From Karalla daura (taxonomy: Eukaryota; Chordata; Actinopteri; Chaetodontiformes; Leiognathidae), in the NCBI GenBank assembly GCA_029224185.1, contig JANZKI010000027.1:1798001-1862000 (forward strand): a stretch of 64,000 nt of DNA, given 5' to 3'. The notes beneath the pieces were generated by a model, which did not search any database, was not told the DNA's origin, and saw only the letters and a program-made list of their open reading frames with translations. The translations under genes and the position numbers were made by a program. How positions within the stretch are numbered: the first letter of the stretch is position 1; the number at the start of each line of letters is the position of its first letter. Of this stretch, positions 34,501 through 49,000 are shown piece after piece.

Positions 34501-37500
34501 ATGTGGTAGAAAGAGCTTCTGAAATGCATTTTCCTACAGTTTCACGCTCGTAGTTCTGTGAAACGGCCGAAATCGGCGTGGTGAACACAATACAGGCAAT
34601 TTGCTGTATAGCAGGGGCCAACTGCTGAATCTTGCAGCAAAAGCTTCTCAAATGCATTTTCTCAGTTTCGCGTTCGCAGTTCTACAAAAAGGCTCAACTT
34701 GGCTGTCGGAACCCACATGACAGGCATTTTGCTGTGCAGTTGTGGCTAACATGATGCATGTGGTAGAAAGAGCTTCTGAAATGCATTTTCCTACAGTTTC
34801 ACGCTCGTAGTTCTGTGAAATGGCCGAAATCGGCGTAGTGAACACAATACAGGCAATTTGCTGTATAGCAGGGGCCAACTGCTGAATCTTGCAGCAAAAG
34901 CTTCTCAAATGCATTTTCTCAGTTTCGCGTTCGCAGTTCTACAAAAAGGCTCAACTTGGCTGTCGGAACCCACATGACAGGCATTTTGCTGTGCAGTTGT
35001 GGCTAACATGATGCATGTGGTAGAAGAGCTTCTGAAATGCATTTTCCTACAGTTTCACGCTCGTAGTTCTGTGAAATGGCCGAAATCGGCGTAGTGAACA
35101 CAATACAGGCAATTTGCTGTATAGCAGGGGCCAACTGCTGAATCTTGCAGCAAAAGCTTCTCAAATGCATTTTCTCAGTTTCGCGTTCGCAGTTCTACAA
35201 AAAGGCTCAACTTGGCTGTCGGAACACACATGACAGGCATTTTGCTGTGCAGTTGTGGCCAACATGATGCATGTGGTGGAAAGAGTTTCTGACATGCATT
35301 TTCTTACAGTTTCACGCTCGTAGTTCTGTGAAACGGCCGAAATCCGCTTGGTGAACACTATACAGGCAATTTGCTGTATAGTAGGGGCCAACTGCTGAAT
35401 CTTGCAGCAAAAGCTTCTCAAATGCATTTTCTCAGTTTCGCGTTCGCAGTTCTACAAAAAGGCTCAACTTGGCTGTCGGAACACACATGACAGGCATTTT
35501 GCTGCGCAGTTGTGGCCAACATGATGCATGTGGTAGAAAGAGCTTCTGACATGCATTTTCCTACAGTTTCACGCTCGTAGTTCTGTGAAACGGCCGAAAT
35601 CGGCTTGGTGAACACCATACAGGCAATTTGCTGTATAGCAGGGGCCAACTGCTGAATCTTGCAGCAAAAGCTTCTCAAATGCATTTTCTCAGTTTCGCGT
35701 TCGCAGTTCTACAAAAAGGCTCAACTTGGCTGTCGGAACCCACATGACAGGCATTTTGCTGTGCAGTTGTGGCCAACATGATGCATGTGGTAGAAAGAGC
35801 TTCTGAAATGCATTTTCCTACAGTTTCACGCTCGTAGTTCTGTGAAACGGCCGAAATCGGCTTGGTGAACACAATACAGGCAATTTGCTGTATAGCAGGG
35901 GCCAACTGCTGAATCTTGCAGCAAAAGCTTCTCAAATGCATTTTCTCAGTTTCGCGTTCGCAGTTCTACAAAAAGGCTCAACTTGGCTGTCGGAACCCAC
36001 ATGACAGGCATTTTGCTGTGCAGTTGTGGCTAACATGATGCATGTGGTAGAAAGAGCTTCTGAAATGCATTTTCCTACAGTTTCACGCTCGTAGTTCTGT
36101 GAAATGGCCGAAATCGGCGTAGTGAACACAATACAGGCAATTTGCTGTATAGCAGGGGCCAACTGCTGAATCTTGCAGCAAAAGCTTCTCAAATGCATTT
36201 TCTCAGTTTCGCGTTCGCAGTTCTACAAAAAGGCTCAACTTGGCTGTCGGAACCCACATGACAGGCATTTTGCTGCGCAGTTGTGGCCAACATGATGCAT
36301 GTGGTAGAAAGAGCTTCTGACATGCATTTTCCTACAGTTTCACGCTCGTAGTTCTGTGAAACGGCCGAAATCGGCTTGGTGAACACCATACAGGCAATTT
36401 GCTGTATAGTAGGGGCCAACTGCTGAATCTTGCAGCAAAAGCTTCTCAAATGCATTTTCTCAGTTTCGCGTTCGCAGTTCTACAAAAAGGCTCAACTTGG
36501 CTGTCGGAACCCACATGACAGGCATTTTGCTGTGCAGTTGTGGCCAACATGATGCATGTGGTAGAAAGAGCTTCTGAAATGCATTTTCCTACAGTTTCAC
36601 GCTCGTAGTTCTGTGAAACGGCCGAAATCGGCGTGGTGAACACAATACAGGCAATTTGCTGTATAGCAGGGGCCAACTGCTGAATCTTGCAGCAAAAGCT
36701 TCTCAAATGCATTTTCTCAGTTTCGCGTTCGCAGTTCTACAAAAAGGCTCAACTTGGCTGTCGGAACCCACATGACAGGCATTTTGCTGTGCAGTTGTGG
36801 CCAACATGATGCATGTGGTAGAAAGAGCTTCTGAAATGCATTTTCCTACAGTTTCACGCTCGTAGTTCTGTGAAACGGCCGAAATCGGCGTAGTGAACAC
36901 AGTACAGGCAATTTGCTGTATAGCAGGGGCCAACTGCTGCATCTTGCAGCAAAAACTTCTCAAATGCATTTTCTCAGTTTCGCGTTCGCAGTTCTACAAA
37001 AAGGCTCAACTTGGCTGTCGGAACACACATGACAGGCATTTTGCTGTGCAGTTGTGGCCAACATGATGCATGTGGTGGAAAGAGCTTCTGACATGCATTT
37101 TCTTACAGTTTCACGCTCGTAGTTCTGTGAAACGGCCGAAATCCGCTTGGTGAACACTATACAGGCAATTTGCTGTATAGTAGGGGCCAACTGCTGAATC
37201 TTGCAGCAAAAGCTTCTCAAATGCATTTTCTCAGTTTCGCGTTCGCAGTTCTACAAAAAGGCTCAACTTGGCTGTCGGAACACACATGACAGGCATTTTG
37301 CTGCGCAGTTGTGGCCAACATGATGCATGTGGTAGAAAGAGCTTCTGACATGCATTTTCCTACAGTTTCACGCTCGTAGTTCTGTGAAACGGCCGAAATC
37401 GGCTTGGTGAACACCATACAGGCAATTTGCTGTATAGCAGGGGCCAACAAATGAATCTTGCAGCAAAAGCTTCTCAAATGCATTTTCTCAGTTTTGCGTT

Positions 37501-40041
37501 CGCAGTTCTACAAAAAGGCTCAACTTGGCTGTCGGAACACACATGACAGGCATTTTGCTGTGCAGTTGTGGCCAACATGATGCATGTGGTAGAAAGAGCT
37601 TCTGAAATGCATTTTCCTACAGTTTCACGCTCGTAGTTCTGTGAAACGGCCGAAATCGGCTTGGTGAACACAATACAGGCAATTTGCTGTATAGCAGGGG
37701 CCAACAGCTGAATCTTGCAGCAAAAGCTTCTCAAATGCATTTTCTCAGTTTTGCGTTCGCAGTTCTACAAAAAGGCTCAACTTGGCTGTCGGAACCCACA
37801 TGACAGGCATTTTGCTGTGCAGTTGTGGCTAACATGATGCATGTGGTAGAAAGAGCTTCTGAAATGCATTTTCCTACAGTTTCACGCTCGTAGTTCTGTG
37901 AAACGGCCGAAATCGGCGTGGTGAACACAATACAGGCAATTTGCTGTATAGTAGGGGCCAACTGCTGAATCTTGCAGCAAAAGCTTCTCAAATGCATTTT
38001 CTCAGTTTCGCGTTCGCAGTTCTACAAAAAGGCTCAACTTGGCTGTCGGAACCCACATGACAGGCATTTTGCTGTGCAGTTGTGGCTAACATGATGCATG
38101 TGGTAGAAAGAGCTTCTGAAATGCATTTTCCTACAGTTTCACGCTCGTAGTTCTGTGAAATGGCCGAAATCGGCGTAGTGAACACAATACAGGCAATTTG
38201 CTGTATAGCAGGGGCCAACTGCTGAATCTTGCAGCAAAAGCTTCTCAAATGCATTTTCTCAGTTTCGCGTTCGCAGTTCTACAAAAAGGCTCAACTTGGC
38301 TGTCGGAACCCACATGACAGGCATTTTGCTGTGCAGTTGTGGCTAACATGATGCATGTGGTAGAAGAGCTTCTGAAATGCATTTTCCTACAGTTTCACGC
38401 TTGTAGCTCTGTGAAACGGCCGAAATCGGCGTGGTGAAAAAAATACAGGCAATTTGCTGTATAGCAGGGGCCAACTGCTGAATCTTGCAGCAAAAGCTTC
38501 TCAAATGCATTTTCTCAGTTTCGCGTTCGCAGTTCTACAAAAAGGCTCAACTTGGCTGTCGGAACCCACATGACAGGCATTTTGCTGTGCAGTTGTGGCC
38601 AACATGATGCATGTGGTAGAAAGAGCTTCTGAAATGCATTTTCCTACAGTTTCACGCTCGTAGTTCTGTGAAACGGCCGAAATCGGCATGGTGAACACAA
38701 TACAGGCAATTTGCTGTATAGCAGGGGCCAACTGCTGAATCTTGCAGCAAAAGCTTCTCAAATGCATTTTCTCAGTTTCGCGTTCGCAGTTCTACAAAAA
38801 GGCTCAACTTGGCTGTCGGAACCCACATGACAGGCATTTTGCTGTGCAGTTGTGGCTAACATGATGCATGTGGTAGAAAGAGCTTCTGAAATGCATTTTC
38901 CTACAGTTTCACGCTCGTAGTTCTGTGAAACGGCCGAAATCGGCGTAGTGAACACAATACAGGCAATTTGCTGTATAGCAGGGGCCAACTGCTGAATCTT
39001 GCAGCAAAAGCTTCTCAAATGCATTTTCTCAGTTTCGCGTTCGCAGTTCTACAAAAAGGCTCAACTTGGCTGTCGGAACCCACATGACAGGCATTTTGCT
39101 GTGCAGTTGTGGCCAACATGATGCATGTGGTAGAAGAGCTTCTGAAATGCATTTTCCTACAGTTTCACGCTTGTAGCTCTGTGAAACGGCCGAAATCGGC
39201 GTGGTGAACACCATACAGGCAATTTGCTGTATAGCAGGGGCCAACTGCTGAATCTTGCAGCAAAAGCTTCTCAAATGCATTTTCTCAGTTTCGCGTTCGC
39301 AGTTCTACAAAAAGGCTCAACTTGGCTGTCGGAACCCACATGACAGGCATTTTGCTGTGCAGTTGTGGCCAACATGATACATGTGGTAGAAAGAGCTTCT
39401 GAAATGCATTTTCCTACAGTTTCACGCTCGTAGTTCTGTGAAACGGCCGAAATCGGCTTGGTGAACACAATACAGGCAATTTGCTGTATAGTAGGGGCCA
39501 ACTGCTGAATCTTGCAGCAAAAGCTTCTCAAATGCATTTTCTCAGTTTCGCGTTCGCAGTTCTACAAAAAGGCTCAACTTGGCTGTCGGAACACACATGA
39601 CAGGCATTTTGCTGCGCAGTTGTGGCCAACATGATGCATGTGGTAGAAAGAGCTTCTGACATGCATTTTCCTACAGTTTCACGCTCGTAGTTCTGTGAAA
39701 CGGCCGAAATCGGCTTGGTGAACACCATACAGGCAATTTGCTGTATAGTAGGGGCCAACTGCTGAATCTTGCAGCAAAAGCTTCTCAAATGCATTTTCTC
39801 AGTTTCGCGTTCGCAGTTCTACAAAAAGGCTCAACTTGGCTGTCGGAACACACATGACAGGCATTTTGCTGTGCAGTTGTGGCCAACATGATGCATGTGG
39901 TAGAAAGAGCTTCTGACATGCATTTTCCTACAGTTTCACGCTCGTAGTTCTGTGAAACGGCCGAAATCCGCTTGGTGAACACTATACAGGCAATTTGCTG
40001 TATAGTAGGGGCCAACTGCTGAATCTTGCAGCAAAAGCTTC
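31565..40041. repeat. 35-monomer HOR unit 3, shortened to 33 monomers (8,477 bp)
   Basis: Same order as unit 1 except that the second 6-monomer HOR copy is reduced from six to four members (34134-35160). 256-bp copies start 33878, 34905, 38245 and 39015. At the four marker sites it has the unit 1 state, and it closes with the same chimeric monomer (39785), identifying it as the direct counterpart of unit 1. Confidence 0.92.
34391..34647. repeat. Mosaic monomer at the unit 3 deletion point
   Basis: It replaces the three monomers found at 11526-12296 in unit 1. A66 (AACACACAT) fits the C-type copy lost here, and GGCGTGG, ACAATAC and TAGCAGG fit the copy at 12040, but GGCTAAC at position 100 fits neither parent. 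A single crossover does not explain it, so gene conversion or a second exchange is likely. Confidence 0.75.
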
Positions 40042-43000
40042 TCAAATGCATTTTCTCAGTTTCGCGTTCGCAGTTCTACAAAAAGGCTCAACTTGGCTGT
40101 CGGAACACACATGACAGGCATTTTGCTGCGCAGTTGTGGCCAACATGATGCATGTGGTAGAAAGAGCTTCTGACATGCATTTTCCTACAGTTTCACGCTC
40201 GTAGTTCTGTGAAACGGCCGATATCGGCTTGGTGAACACAATACAGGCAATTTGCTGTATAGTAGGGGCCAACTGCTGAATCTTGCAGCAAAAGCTTCTC
40301 AAATGCATTTTCTCAGTTTCGCGTTCGCAGTTCTACAAAAAGGCTCAACTTGGCTGTCGGAACACACATGACAGGCATTTTGCTGTGCAGTTGTGGCCAA
40401 CATGATGCATGTGGTGGAAAGAGTTTCTGACATGCATTTTCTTACAGTTTCACGCTCGTAGTTCTGTGAAACGGCCGAAATCCGCTTGGTGAACACTATA
40501 CAGGCAATTTGCTGTATAGTAGGGGCCAACTGCTGAATCTTGCAGCAAAAGCTTCTCAAATGCATTTTCTCAGTTTCGCGTTCGCAGTTCTACAAAAAGG
40601 CTCAACTTGGCTGTCGGAACACACATGACAGGCATTTTGCTGTGCAGTTGTGGCCAACATGATGCATGTGGTAGAAAGAGCTTCTGACATGCATTTTCCT
40701 ACAGTTTCACGCTCGTAGTTCTGTGAAACGGCCGAAATCGGCTTGGTGAACACCATACAGGCAATTTGCTGTATAGCAGGGGCCAACTGCTGAATCTTGC
40801 AGCAAAAGCTTCTCAAATGCATTTTCTCAGTTTCGCGTTCGCAGTTCTACAAAAAGGCTCAACTTGGCTGTCGGAACCCACATGACAGGCATTTTGCTGT
40901 GCAGTTGTGGCCAACATGATGCATGTGGTAGAAAGAGCTTCTGAAATGCATTTTCCTACAGTTTCACGCTCGTAGTTCTGTGAAACGGCCGAAATCGGCT
41001 TGGTGAACACAATACAGGCAATTTGCTGTATAGCAGGGGCCAACTGCTGAATCTTGCAGCAAAAGCTTCTCAAATGCATTTTCTCAGTTTCGCGTTCGCA
41101 GTTCTACAAAAAGGCTCAACTTGGCTGTCGGAACACACATGACAGGCATTTTGCTGTGCAGTTGTGGCCAACATGATGCATGTGGTAGAAAGAGTTTCTG
41201 ACATGCATTTTCTTACAGTTTCACGCTCGTAGTTCTGTGAAACGGCCGAAATCGGCTTGGTGAACACTATACAGGCAATTTGCTGTATAGTAGGGGCCAA
41301 CTGCTGAATCTTGCAGCAAAAGCTTCTCAAATGCATTTTCTCAGTTTCGCGTTCGCAGTTCTACAAAAAGGCTCAACTTGGCTGTCGGAACACACATGAC
41401 AGGCATTTTGCTGCGCAGTTGTGGCCAACATGATGCATGTGGTAGAAAGAGCTTCTGACATGCATTTTCCTACAGTTTCACGCTCGTAGTTCTGTGAAAC
41501 GGCCGAAATCGGCTTGGTGAACACCATACAGGCAATTTGCTGTATAGTAGGGGCCAACTGCTGAATCTTGCAGCAAAAGCTTCTCAAATGCATTTTCTCA
41601 GTTTCGCGTTCGCAGTTCTACAAAAAGGCTCAACTTGGCTGTCGGAACCCACATGACAGGCATTTTGCTGTGCAGTTGTGGCCAACATGATGCATGTGGT
41701 AGAAAGAGCTTCTGAAATGCATTTTCCTACAGTTTCACGCTCGTAGTTCTGTGAAACGGCCGAAATCGGCTTGGTGAACACAATACAGGCAATTTGCTGT
41801 ATAGCAGGGGCCAACTGCTGAATCTTGCAGCAAAAGCTTCTCAAATGCATTTTCTCAGTTTCGCGTTCGCAGTTCTACAAAAAGGCTCAACTTGGCTGTC
41901 GGAACCCACATGACAGGCATTTTGCTGTGCAGTTGTGGCCAACATGATGCATGTGGTAGAAAGAGCTTCTGAAATGCATTTTCCTACAGTTTCACGCTCG
42001 TAGTTCTGTGAAACGGCCGAAATCGGCGTGGTGAACACAATACAGGCAATTTGCTGTATAGCAGGGGCCAACTGCTGAATCTTGCAGCAAAAGCTTCTCA
42101 AATGCATTTTCTCAGTTTCGCGTTCGCAGTTCTACAAAAAGGCTCAACTTGGCTGTCGGAACCCACATGACAGGCATTTTGCTGTGCAGTTGTGGCTAAC
42201 ATGATGCATGTGGTAGAAAGAGCTTCTGAAATGCATTTTCCTACAGTTTCACGCTCGTAGTTCTGTGAAATGGCCGAAATCGGCGTAGTGAACACAATAC
42301 AGGCAATTTGCTGTATAGCAGGGGCCAACTGCTGAATCTTGCAGCAAAAGCTTCTCAAATGCATTTTCTCAGTTTCGCGTTCGCAGTTCTACAAAAAGGC
42401 TCAACTTGGCTGTCGGAACCCACATGACAGGCATTTTGCTGTGCAGTTGTGGCTAACATGATGCATGTGGTAGAAGAGCTTCTGAAATGCATTTTCCTAC
42501 AGTTTCACGCTCGTAGTTCTGTGAAATGGCCGAAATCGGCGTGGTGAACACAATACAGGCAATTTGCTGTATAGCAGGGGCCAACTGCTGAATCTTGCAG
42601 CAAAAGCTTCTCAAATGCATTTTCTCAGTTTCGCGTTCGCAGTTCTACAAAAAGGCTCAACTTGGCTGTCGGAACACACATGACAGGCATTTTGCTGTGC
42701 AGTTGTGGCCAACATGATGCATGTGGTGGAAAGAGTTTCTGACATGCATTTTCTTACAGTTTCACGCTCGTAGTTCTGTGAAACGGCCGAAATCCGCTTG
42801 GTGAACACTATACAGGCAATTTGCTGTATAGTAGGGGCCAACTGCTGAATCTTGCAGCAAAAGCTTCTCAAATGCATTTTCTCAGTTTCGCGTTCGCAGT
42901 TCTACAAAAAGGCTCAACTTGGCTGTCGGAACACACATGACAGGCATTTTGCTGCGCAGTTGTGGCCAACATGATGCATGTGGTAGAAAGAGCTTCTGAC

Positions 43001-46000
43001 ATGCATTTTCCTACAGTTTCACGCTCGTAGTTCTGTGAAACGGCCGAAATCGGCTTGGTGAACACCATACAGGCAATTTGCTGTATAGCAGGGGCCAACT
43101 GCTGAATCTTGCAGCAAAAGCTTCTCAAATGCATTTTCTCAGTTTCGCGTTCGCAGTTCTACAAAAAGGCTCAACTTGGCTGTCGGAACCCACATGACAG
43201 GCATTTTGCTGTGCAGTTGTGGCCAACATGATGCATGTGGTAGAAAGAGCTTCTGAAATGCATTTTCCTACAGTTTCACGCTCGTAGTTCTGTGAAACGG
43301 CCGAAATCGGCTTGGTGAACACAATACAGGCAATTTGCTGTATAGCAGGGGCCAACTGCTGAATCTTGCAGCAAAAGCTTCTCAAATGCATTTTCTCAGT
43401 TTCGCGTTCGCAGTTCTACAAAAAGGCTCAACTTGGCTGTCGGAACCCACATGACAGGCATTTTGCTGTGCAGTTGTGGCCAACATGATGCATGTGGTAG
43501 AAAGAGCTTCTGAAATGCATTTTCCTACAGTTTCACGCTCGTAGTTCTGTGAAACGGCCGAAATCGGCGTGGTGAACACAATACAGGCAATTTGCTGTAT
43601 AGCAGGGGCCAACTGCTGAATCTTGCAGCAAAAGCTTCTCAAATGCATTTTCTCAGTTTCGCGTTCGCAGTTCTACAAAAAGGCTCAACTTGGCTGTCGG
43701 AACCCACATGACAGGCATTTTGCTGTGCAGTTGTGGCTAACATGATGCATGTGGTAGAAAGAGCTTCTGAAATGCATTTTCCTACAGTTTCACGCTCGTA
43801 GTTCTGTGAAATGGCCGAAATCGGCGTAGTGAACACAATACAGGCAATTTGCTGTATAGCAGGGGCCAACTGCTGAATCTTGCAGCAAAAGCTTCTCAAA
43901 TGCATTTTCTCAGTTTCGCGTTCGCAGTTCTACAAAAAGGCTCAACTTGGCTGTCGGAACCCACATGACAGGCATTTTGCTGTGCAGTTGTGGCTAACAT
44001 GATGCATGTGGTAGAAGAGCTTCTGAAATGCATTTTCCTACAGTTTCACGCTCGTAGTTCTGTGAAATGGCCGAAATCGGCGTAGTGAACACAATACAGG
44101 CAATTTGCTGTATAGCAGGGGCCAACTGCTGAATCTTGCAGCAAAAGCTTCTCAAATGCATTTTCTCAGTTTCGCGTTCGCAGTTCTACAAAAAGGCTCA
44201 ACTTGGCTGTCGGAACACACATGACAGGCATTTTGCTGTGCAGTTGTGGCCAACATGATGCATGTGGTGGAAAGAGTTTCTGACATGCATTTTCTTACAG
44301 TTTCACGCTCGTAGTTCTGTGAAACGGCCGAAATCCGCTTGGTGAACACTATACAGGCAATTTGCTGTATAGTAGGGGCCAACTGCTGAATCTTGCAGCA
44401 AAAGCTTCTCAAATGCATTTTCTCAGTTTCGCGTTCGCAGTTCTACAAAAAGGCTCAACTTGGCTGTCGGAACACACATGACAGGCATTTTGCTGCGCAG
44501 TTGTGGCCAACATGATGCATGTGGTAGAAAGAGCTTCTGACATGCATTTTCCTACAGTGTCACGCTCGTAGTTCTGTGAAACGGCCGAAATCGGCTTGGT
44601 GAACACCATACAGGCAATTTGCTGTATAGCAGGGGCCAACTGCTGAATCTTGCAGCAAAAGCTTCTCAAATGCATTTTCTCAGTTTCGCGTTCGCAGTTC
44701 TACAAAAAGGCTCAACTTGGCTGTCGGAACCCACATGACAGGCATTTTGCTGTGCAGTTGTGGCCAACATGATGCATGTGGTAGAAAGAGCTTCTGAAAT
44801 GCATTTTCCTACAGTTTCACGCTCGTAGTTCTGTGAAACGGCCGAAATCGGCTTGGTGAACACAATACAGGCAATTTGCTGTATAGCAGGGGCCAACTGC
44901 TGAATCTTGCAGCAAAAGCTTCTCAAATGCATTTTCTCAGTTTCGCGTTCGCAGTTCTACAAAAAGGCTCAACTTGGCTGTCGGAACCCACATGACAGGC
45001 ATTTTGCTGTGCAGTTGTGGCTAACATGATGCATGTGGTAGAAAGAGCTTCTGAAATGCATTTTCCTACAGTTTCACGCTCGTAGTTCTGTGAAATGGCC
45101 GAAATCGGCGTAGTGAACACAATACAGGCAATTTGCTGTATAGCAGGGGCCAACTGCTGAATCTTGCAGCAAAAGCTTCTCAAATGCATTTTCTCAGTTT
45201 CGCGTTCGCAGTTCTACAAAAAGGCTCAACTTGGCTGTCGGAACCCACATGACAGGCATTTTGCTGCGCAGTTGTGGCCAACATGATGCATGTGGTAGAA
45301 AGAGCTTCTGACATGCATTTTCCTACAGTTTCACGCTCGTAGTTCTGTGAAACGGCCGAAATCGGCTTGGTGAACACCATACAGGCAATTTGCTGTATAG
45401 TAGGGGCCAACTGCTGAATCTTGCAGCAAAAGCTTCTCAAATGCATTTTCTCAGTTTCGCGTTCGCAGTTCTACAAAAAGGCTCAACTTGGCTGTCGGAA
45501 CCCACATGACAGGCATTTTGCTGTGCAGTTGTGGCCAACATGATGCATGTGGTAGAAAGAGCTTCTGAAATGCATTTTCCTACAGTTTCACGCTCGTAGT
45601 TCTGTGAAACGGCCGAAATCGGCGTGGTGAACACAATACAGGCAATTTGCTGTATAGCAGGGGCCAACTGCTGAATCTTGCAGCAAAAGCTTCTCAAATG
45701 CATTTTCTCAGTTTCGCGTTCGCAGTTCTACAAAAAGGCTCAACTTGGCTGTCGGAACCCACATGACAGGCATTTTGCTGTGCAGTTGTGGCCAACATGA
45801 TGCATGTGGTAGAAAGAGCTTCTGAAATGCATTTTCCTACAGTTTCACGCTCGTAGTTCTGTGAAACGGCCGAAATCGGCGTAGTGAACACAGTACAGGC
45901 AATTTGCTGTATAGCAGGGGCCAACTGCTGCATCTTGCAGCAAAAACTTCTCAAATGCATTTTCTCAGTTTCGCGTTCGCAGTTCTACAAAAAGGCTCAA

Positions 46001-49000
46001 CTTGGCTGTCGGAACACACATGACAGGCATTTTGCTGTGCAGTTGTGGCCAACATGATGCATGTGGTGGAAAGAGCTTCTGACATGCATTTTCTTACAGT
46101 TTCACGCTCGTAGTTCTGTGAAACGGCCGAAATCCGCTTGGTGAACACTATACAGGCAATTTGCTGTATAGTAGGGGCCAACTGCTGAATCTTGCAGCAA
46201 AAGCTTCTCAAATGCATTTTCTCAGTTTCGCGTTCGCAGTTCTACAAAAAGGCTCAACTTGGCTGTCGGAACACACATGACAGGCATTTTGCCGCGCAGT
46301 TGTGGCCAACATGATGCATGTGGTAGAAAGAGCTTCTGACATGCATTTTCCTACAGTTTCACGCTCGTAGTTCTGTGAAACGGCCGAAATCGGCTTGGTG
46401 AACACCATACAGGCAATTTGCTGTATAGCAGGGGCCAACAAATGAATCTTGCAGCAAAAGCTTCTCAAATGCATTTTCTCAGTTTTGCGTTCGCAGTTCT
46501 ACAAAAAGGCTCAACTTGGCTGTCGGAACACACATGACAGGCATTTTGCTGTGCAGTTGTGGCCAACATGATGCATGTGGTAGAAAGAGCTTCTGAAATG
46601 CATTTTCCTACAGTTTCACGCTCGTAGTTCTGTGAAACGGCCGAAATCGGCTTGGTGAACACAATACAGGCAATTTGCTGTATAGCAGGGGCCAACAGCT
46701 GAATCTTGCAGCAAAAGCTTCTCAAATGCATTTTCTCAGTTTTGCGTTCGCAGTTCTACAAAAAGGCTCAACTTGGCTGTCGGAACCCACATGACAGGCA
46801 TTTTGCTGTGCAGTTGTGGCTAACATGATGCATGTGGTAGAAAGAGCTTCTGAAATGCATTTTCCTACAGTTTCACGCTCGTAGTTCTGTGAAACGGCCG
46901 AAATCGGCGTGGTGAACACAATACAGGCAATTTGCTGTATAGTAGGGGCCAACTGCTGAATCTTGCAGCAAAAGCTTCTCAAATGCATTTTCTCAGTTTC
47001 GCGTTCGCAGTTCTACAAAAAGGCTCAACTTGGCTGTCGGAACCCACATGACAGGCATTTTGCTGTGCAGTTGTGGCTAACATGATGCATGTGGTAGAAA
47101 GAGCTTCTGAAATGCATTTTCCTACAGTTTCACGCTCGTAGTTCTGTGAAATGGCCGAAATCGGCGTAGTGAACACAATACAGGCAATTTGCTGTATAGC
47201 AGGGGCCAACTGCTGAATCTTGCAGCAAAAGCTTCTCAAATGCATTTTCTCAGTTTCGCGTTCGCAGTTCTACAAAAAGGCTCAACTTGGCTGTCGGAAC
47301 CCACATGACAGGCATTTTGCTGTGCAGTTGTGGCTAACATGATGCATGTGGTAGAAGAGCTTCTGAAATGCATTTTCCTACAGTTTCACGCTTGTAGCTC
47401 TGTGAAACGGCCGAAATCGGCGTGGTGAAAAAAATACAGGCAATTTGCTGTATAGCAGGGGCCAACTGCTGAATCTTGCAGCAAAAGCTTCTCAAATGCA
47501 TTTTCTCAGTTTCGCGTTCGCAGTTCTACAAAAAGGCTCAACTTGGCTGTCGGAACCCACATGACAGGCATTTTGCTGTGCAGTTGTGGCCAACATGATG
47601 CATGTGGTAGAAAGAGCTTCTGAAATGCATTTTCCTACAGTTTCACGCTCGTAGTTCTGTGAAACGGCCGAAATCGGCATGGTGAACACAATACAGGCAA
47701 TTTGCTGTATAGCAGGGGCCAACTGCTGAATCTTGCAGCAAAAGCTTCTCAAATGCATTTTCTCAGTTTCGCGTTCGCAGTTCTACAAAAAGGCTCAACT
47801 TGGCTGTCGGAACCCACATGACAGGCATTTTGCTGTGCAGTTGTGGCTAACATGATGCATGTGGTAGAAAGAGCTTCTGAAATGCATTTTCCTACAGTTT
47901 CACGCTCGTAGTTCTGTGAAACGGCCGAAATCGGCATAGTGAACACAATACAGGCAATTTGCTGTATAGCAGGGGCCAACTGCTGAATCTTGCAGCAAAA
48001 GCTTCTCAAATGCATTTTCTCAGTTTCGCGTTCGCAGTTCTACAAAAAGGCTCAACTTGGCTGTCGGAACCCACATGACAGGCATTTTGCTGTGCAGTTG
48101 TGGCCAACATGATGCATGTGGTAGAAGAGCTTCTGAAATGCATTTTCCTACAGTTTCACGCTTGTAGCTCTGTGAAACGGCCGAAATCGGCGTGGTGAAC
48201 ACCATACAGGCAATTTGCTGTATAGCAGGGGCCAACTGCTGAATCTTGCAGCAAAAGCTTCTCAAATGCATTTTCTCAGTTTCGCGTTCGCAGTTCTACA
48301 AAAAGGCTCAACTTGGCTGTCGGAACCCACATGACAGGCATTTTGCTGTGCAGTTGTGGCCAACATGATACATGTGGTAGAAAGAGCTTCTGAAATGCAT
48401 TTTCCTACAGTTTCACGCTCGTAGTTCTGTGAAACGGCCGAAATCGGCTTGGTGAACACAATACAGGCAATTTGCTGTATAGTAGGGGCCAACTGCTGAA
48501 TCTTGCAGCAAAAGCTTCTCAAATGCATTTTCTCAGTTTCGCGTTCGCAGTTCTACAAAAAGGCTCAACTTGGCTGTCGGAACACACATGACAGGCATTT
48601 TGCTGCGCAGTTGTGGCCAACATGATGCATGTGGTAGAAAGAGCTTCTGACATGCATTTTCCTACAGTTTCACGCTCGTAGTTCTGTGAAACGGCCGAAA
48701 TCGGCTTGGTGAACACCATACAGGCAATTTGCTGTATAGTAGGGGCCAACTGCTGAATCTTGCAGCAAAAGCTTCTCAAATGCATTTTCTCAGTTTCGCG
48801 TTCGCAGTTCTACAAAAAGGCTCAACTTGGCTGTCGGAACACACATGACAGGCATTTTGCTGTGCAGTTGTGGCCAACATGATGCATGTGGTAGAAAGAG
48901 CTTCTGACATGCATTTTCCTACAGTTTCACGCTCGTAGTTCTGTGAAACGGCCGAAATCGGCTTGGTGAACACCATACAGGCAATTTGCTGTATAGTAGG

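Noticed and set aside
34905..35160. Array interruption or unique spacer where the reading frame is absent
   Set aside because: Inspection shows an ordinary monomer with the 1-bp loss. The same holds for the other frame gaps, such as 11013, 12554, 15894 and 47236.
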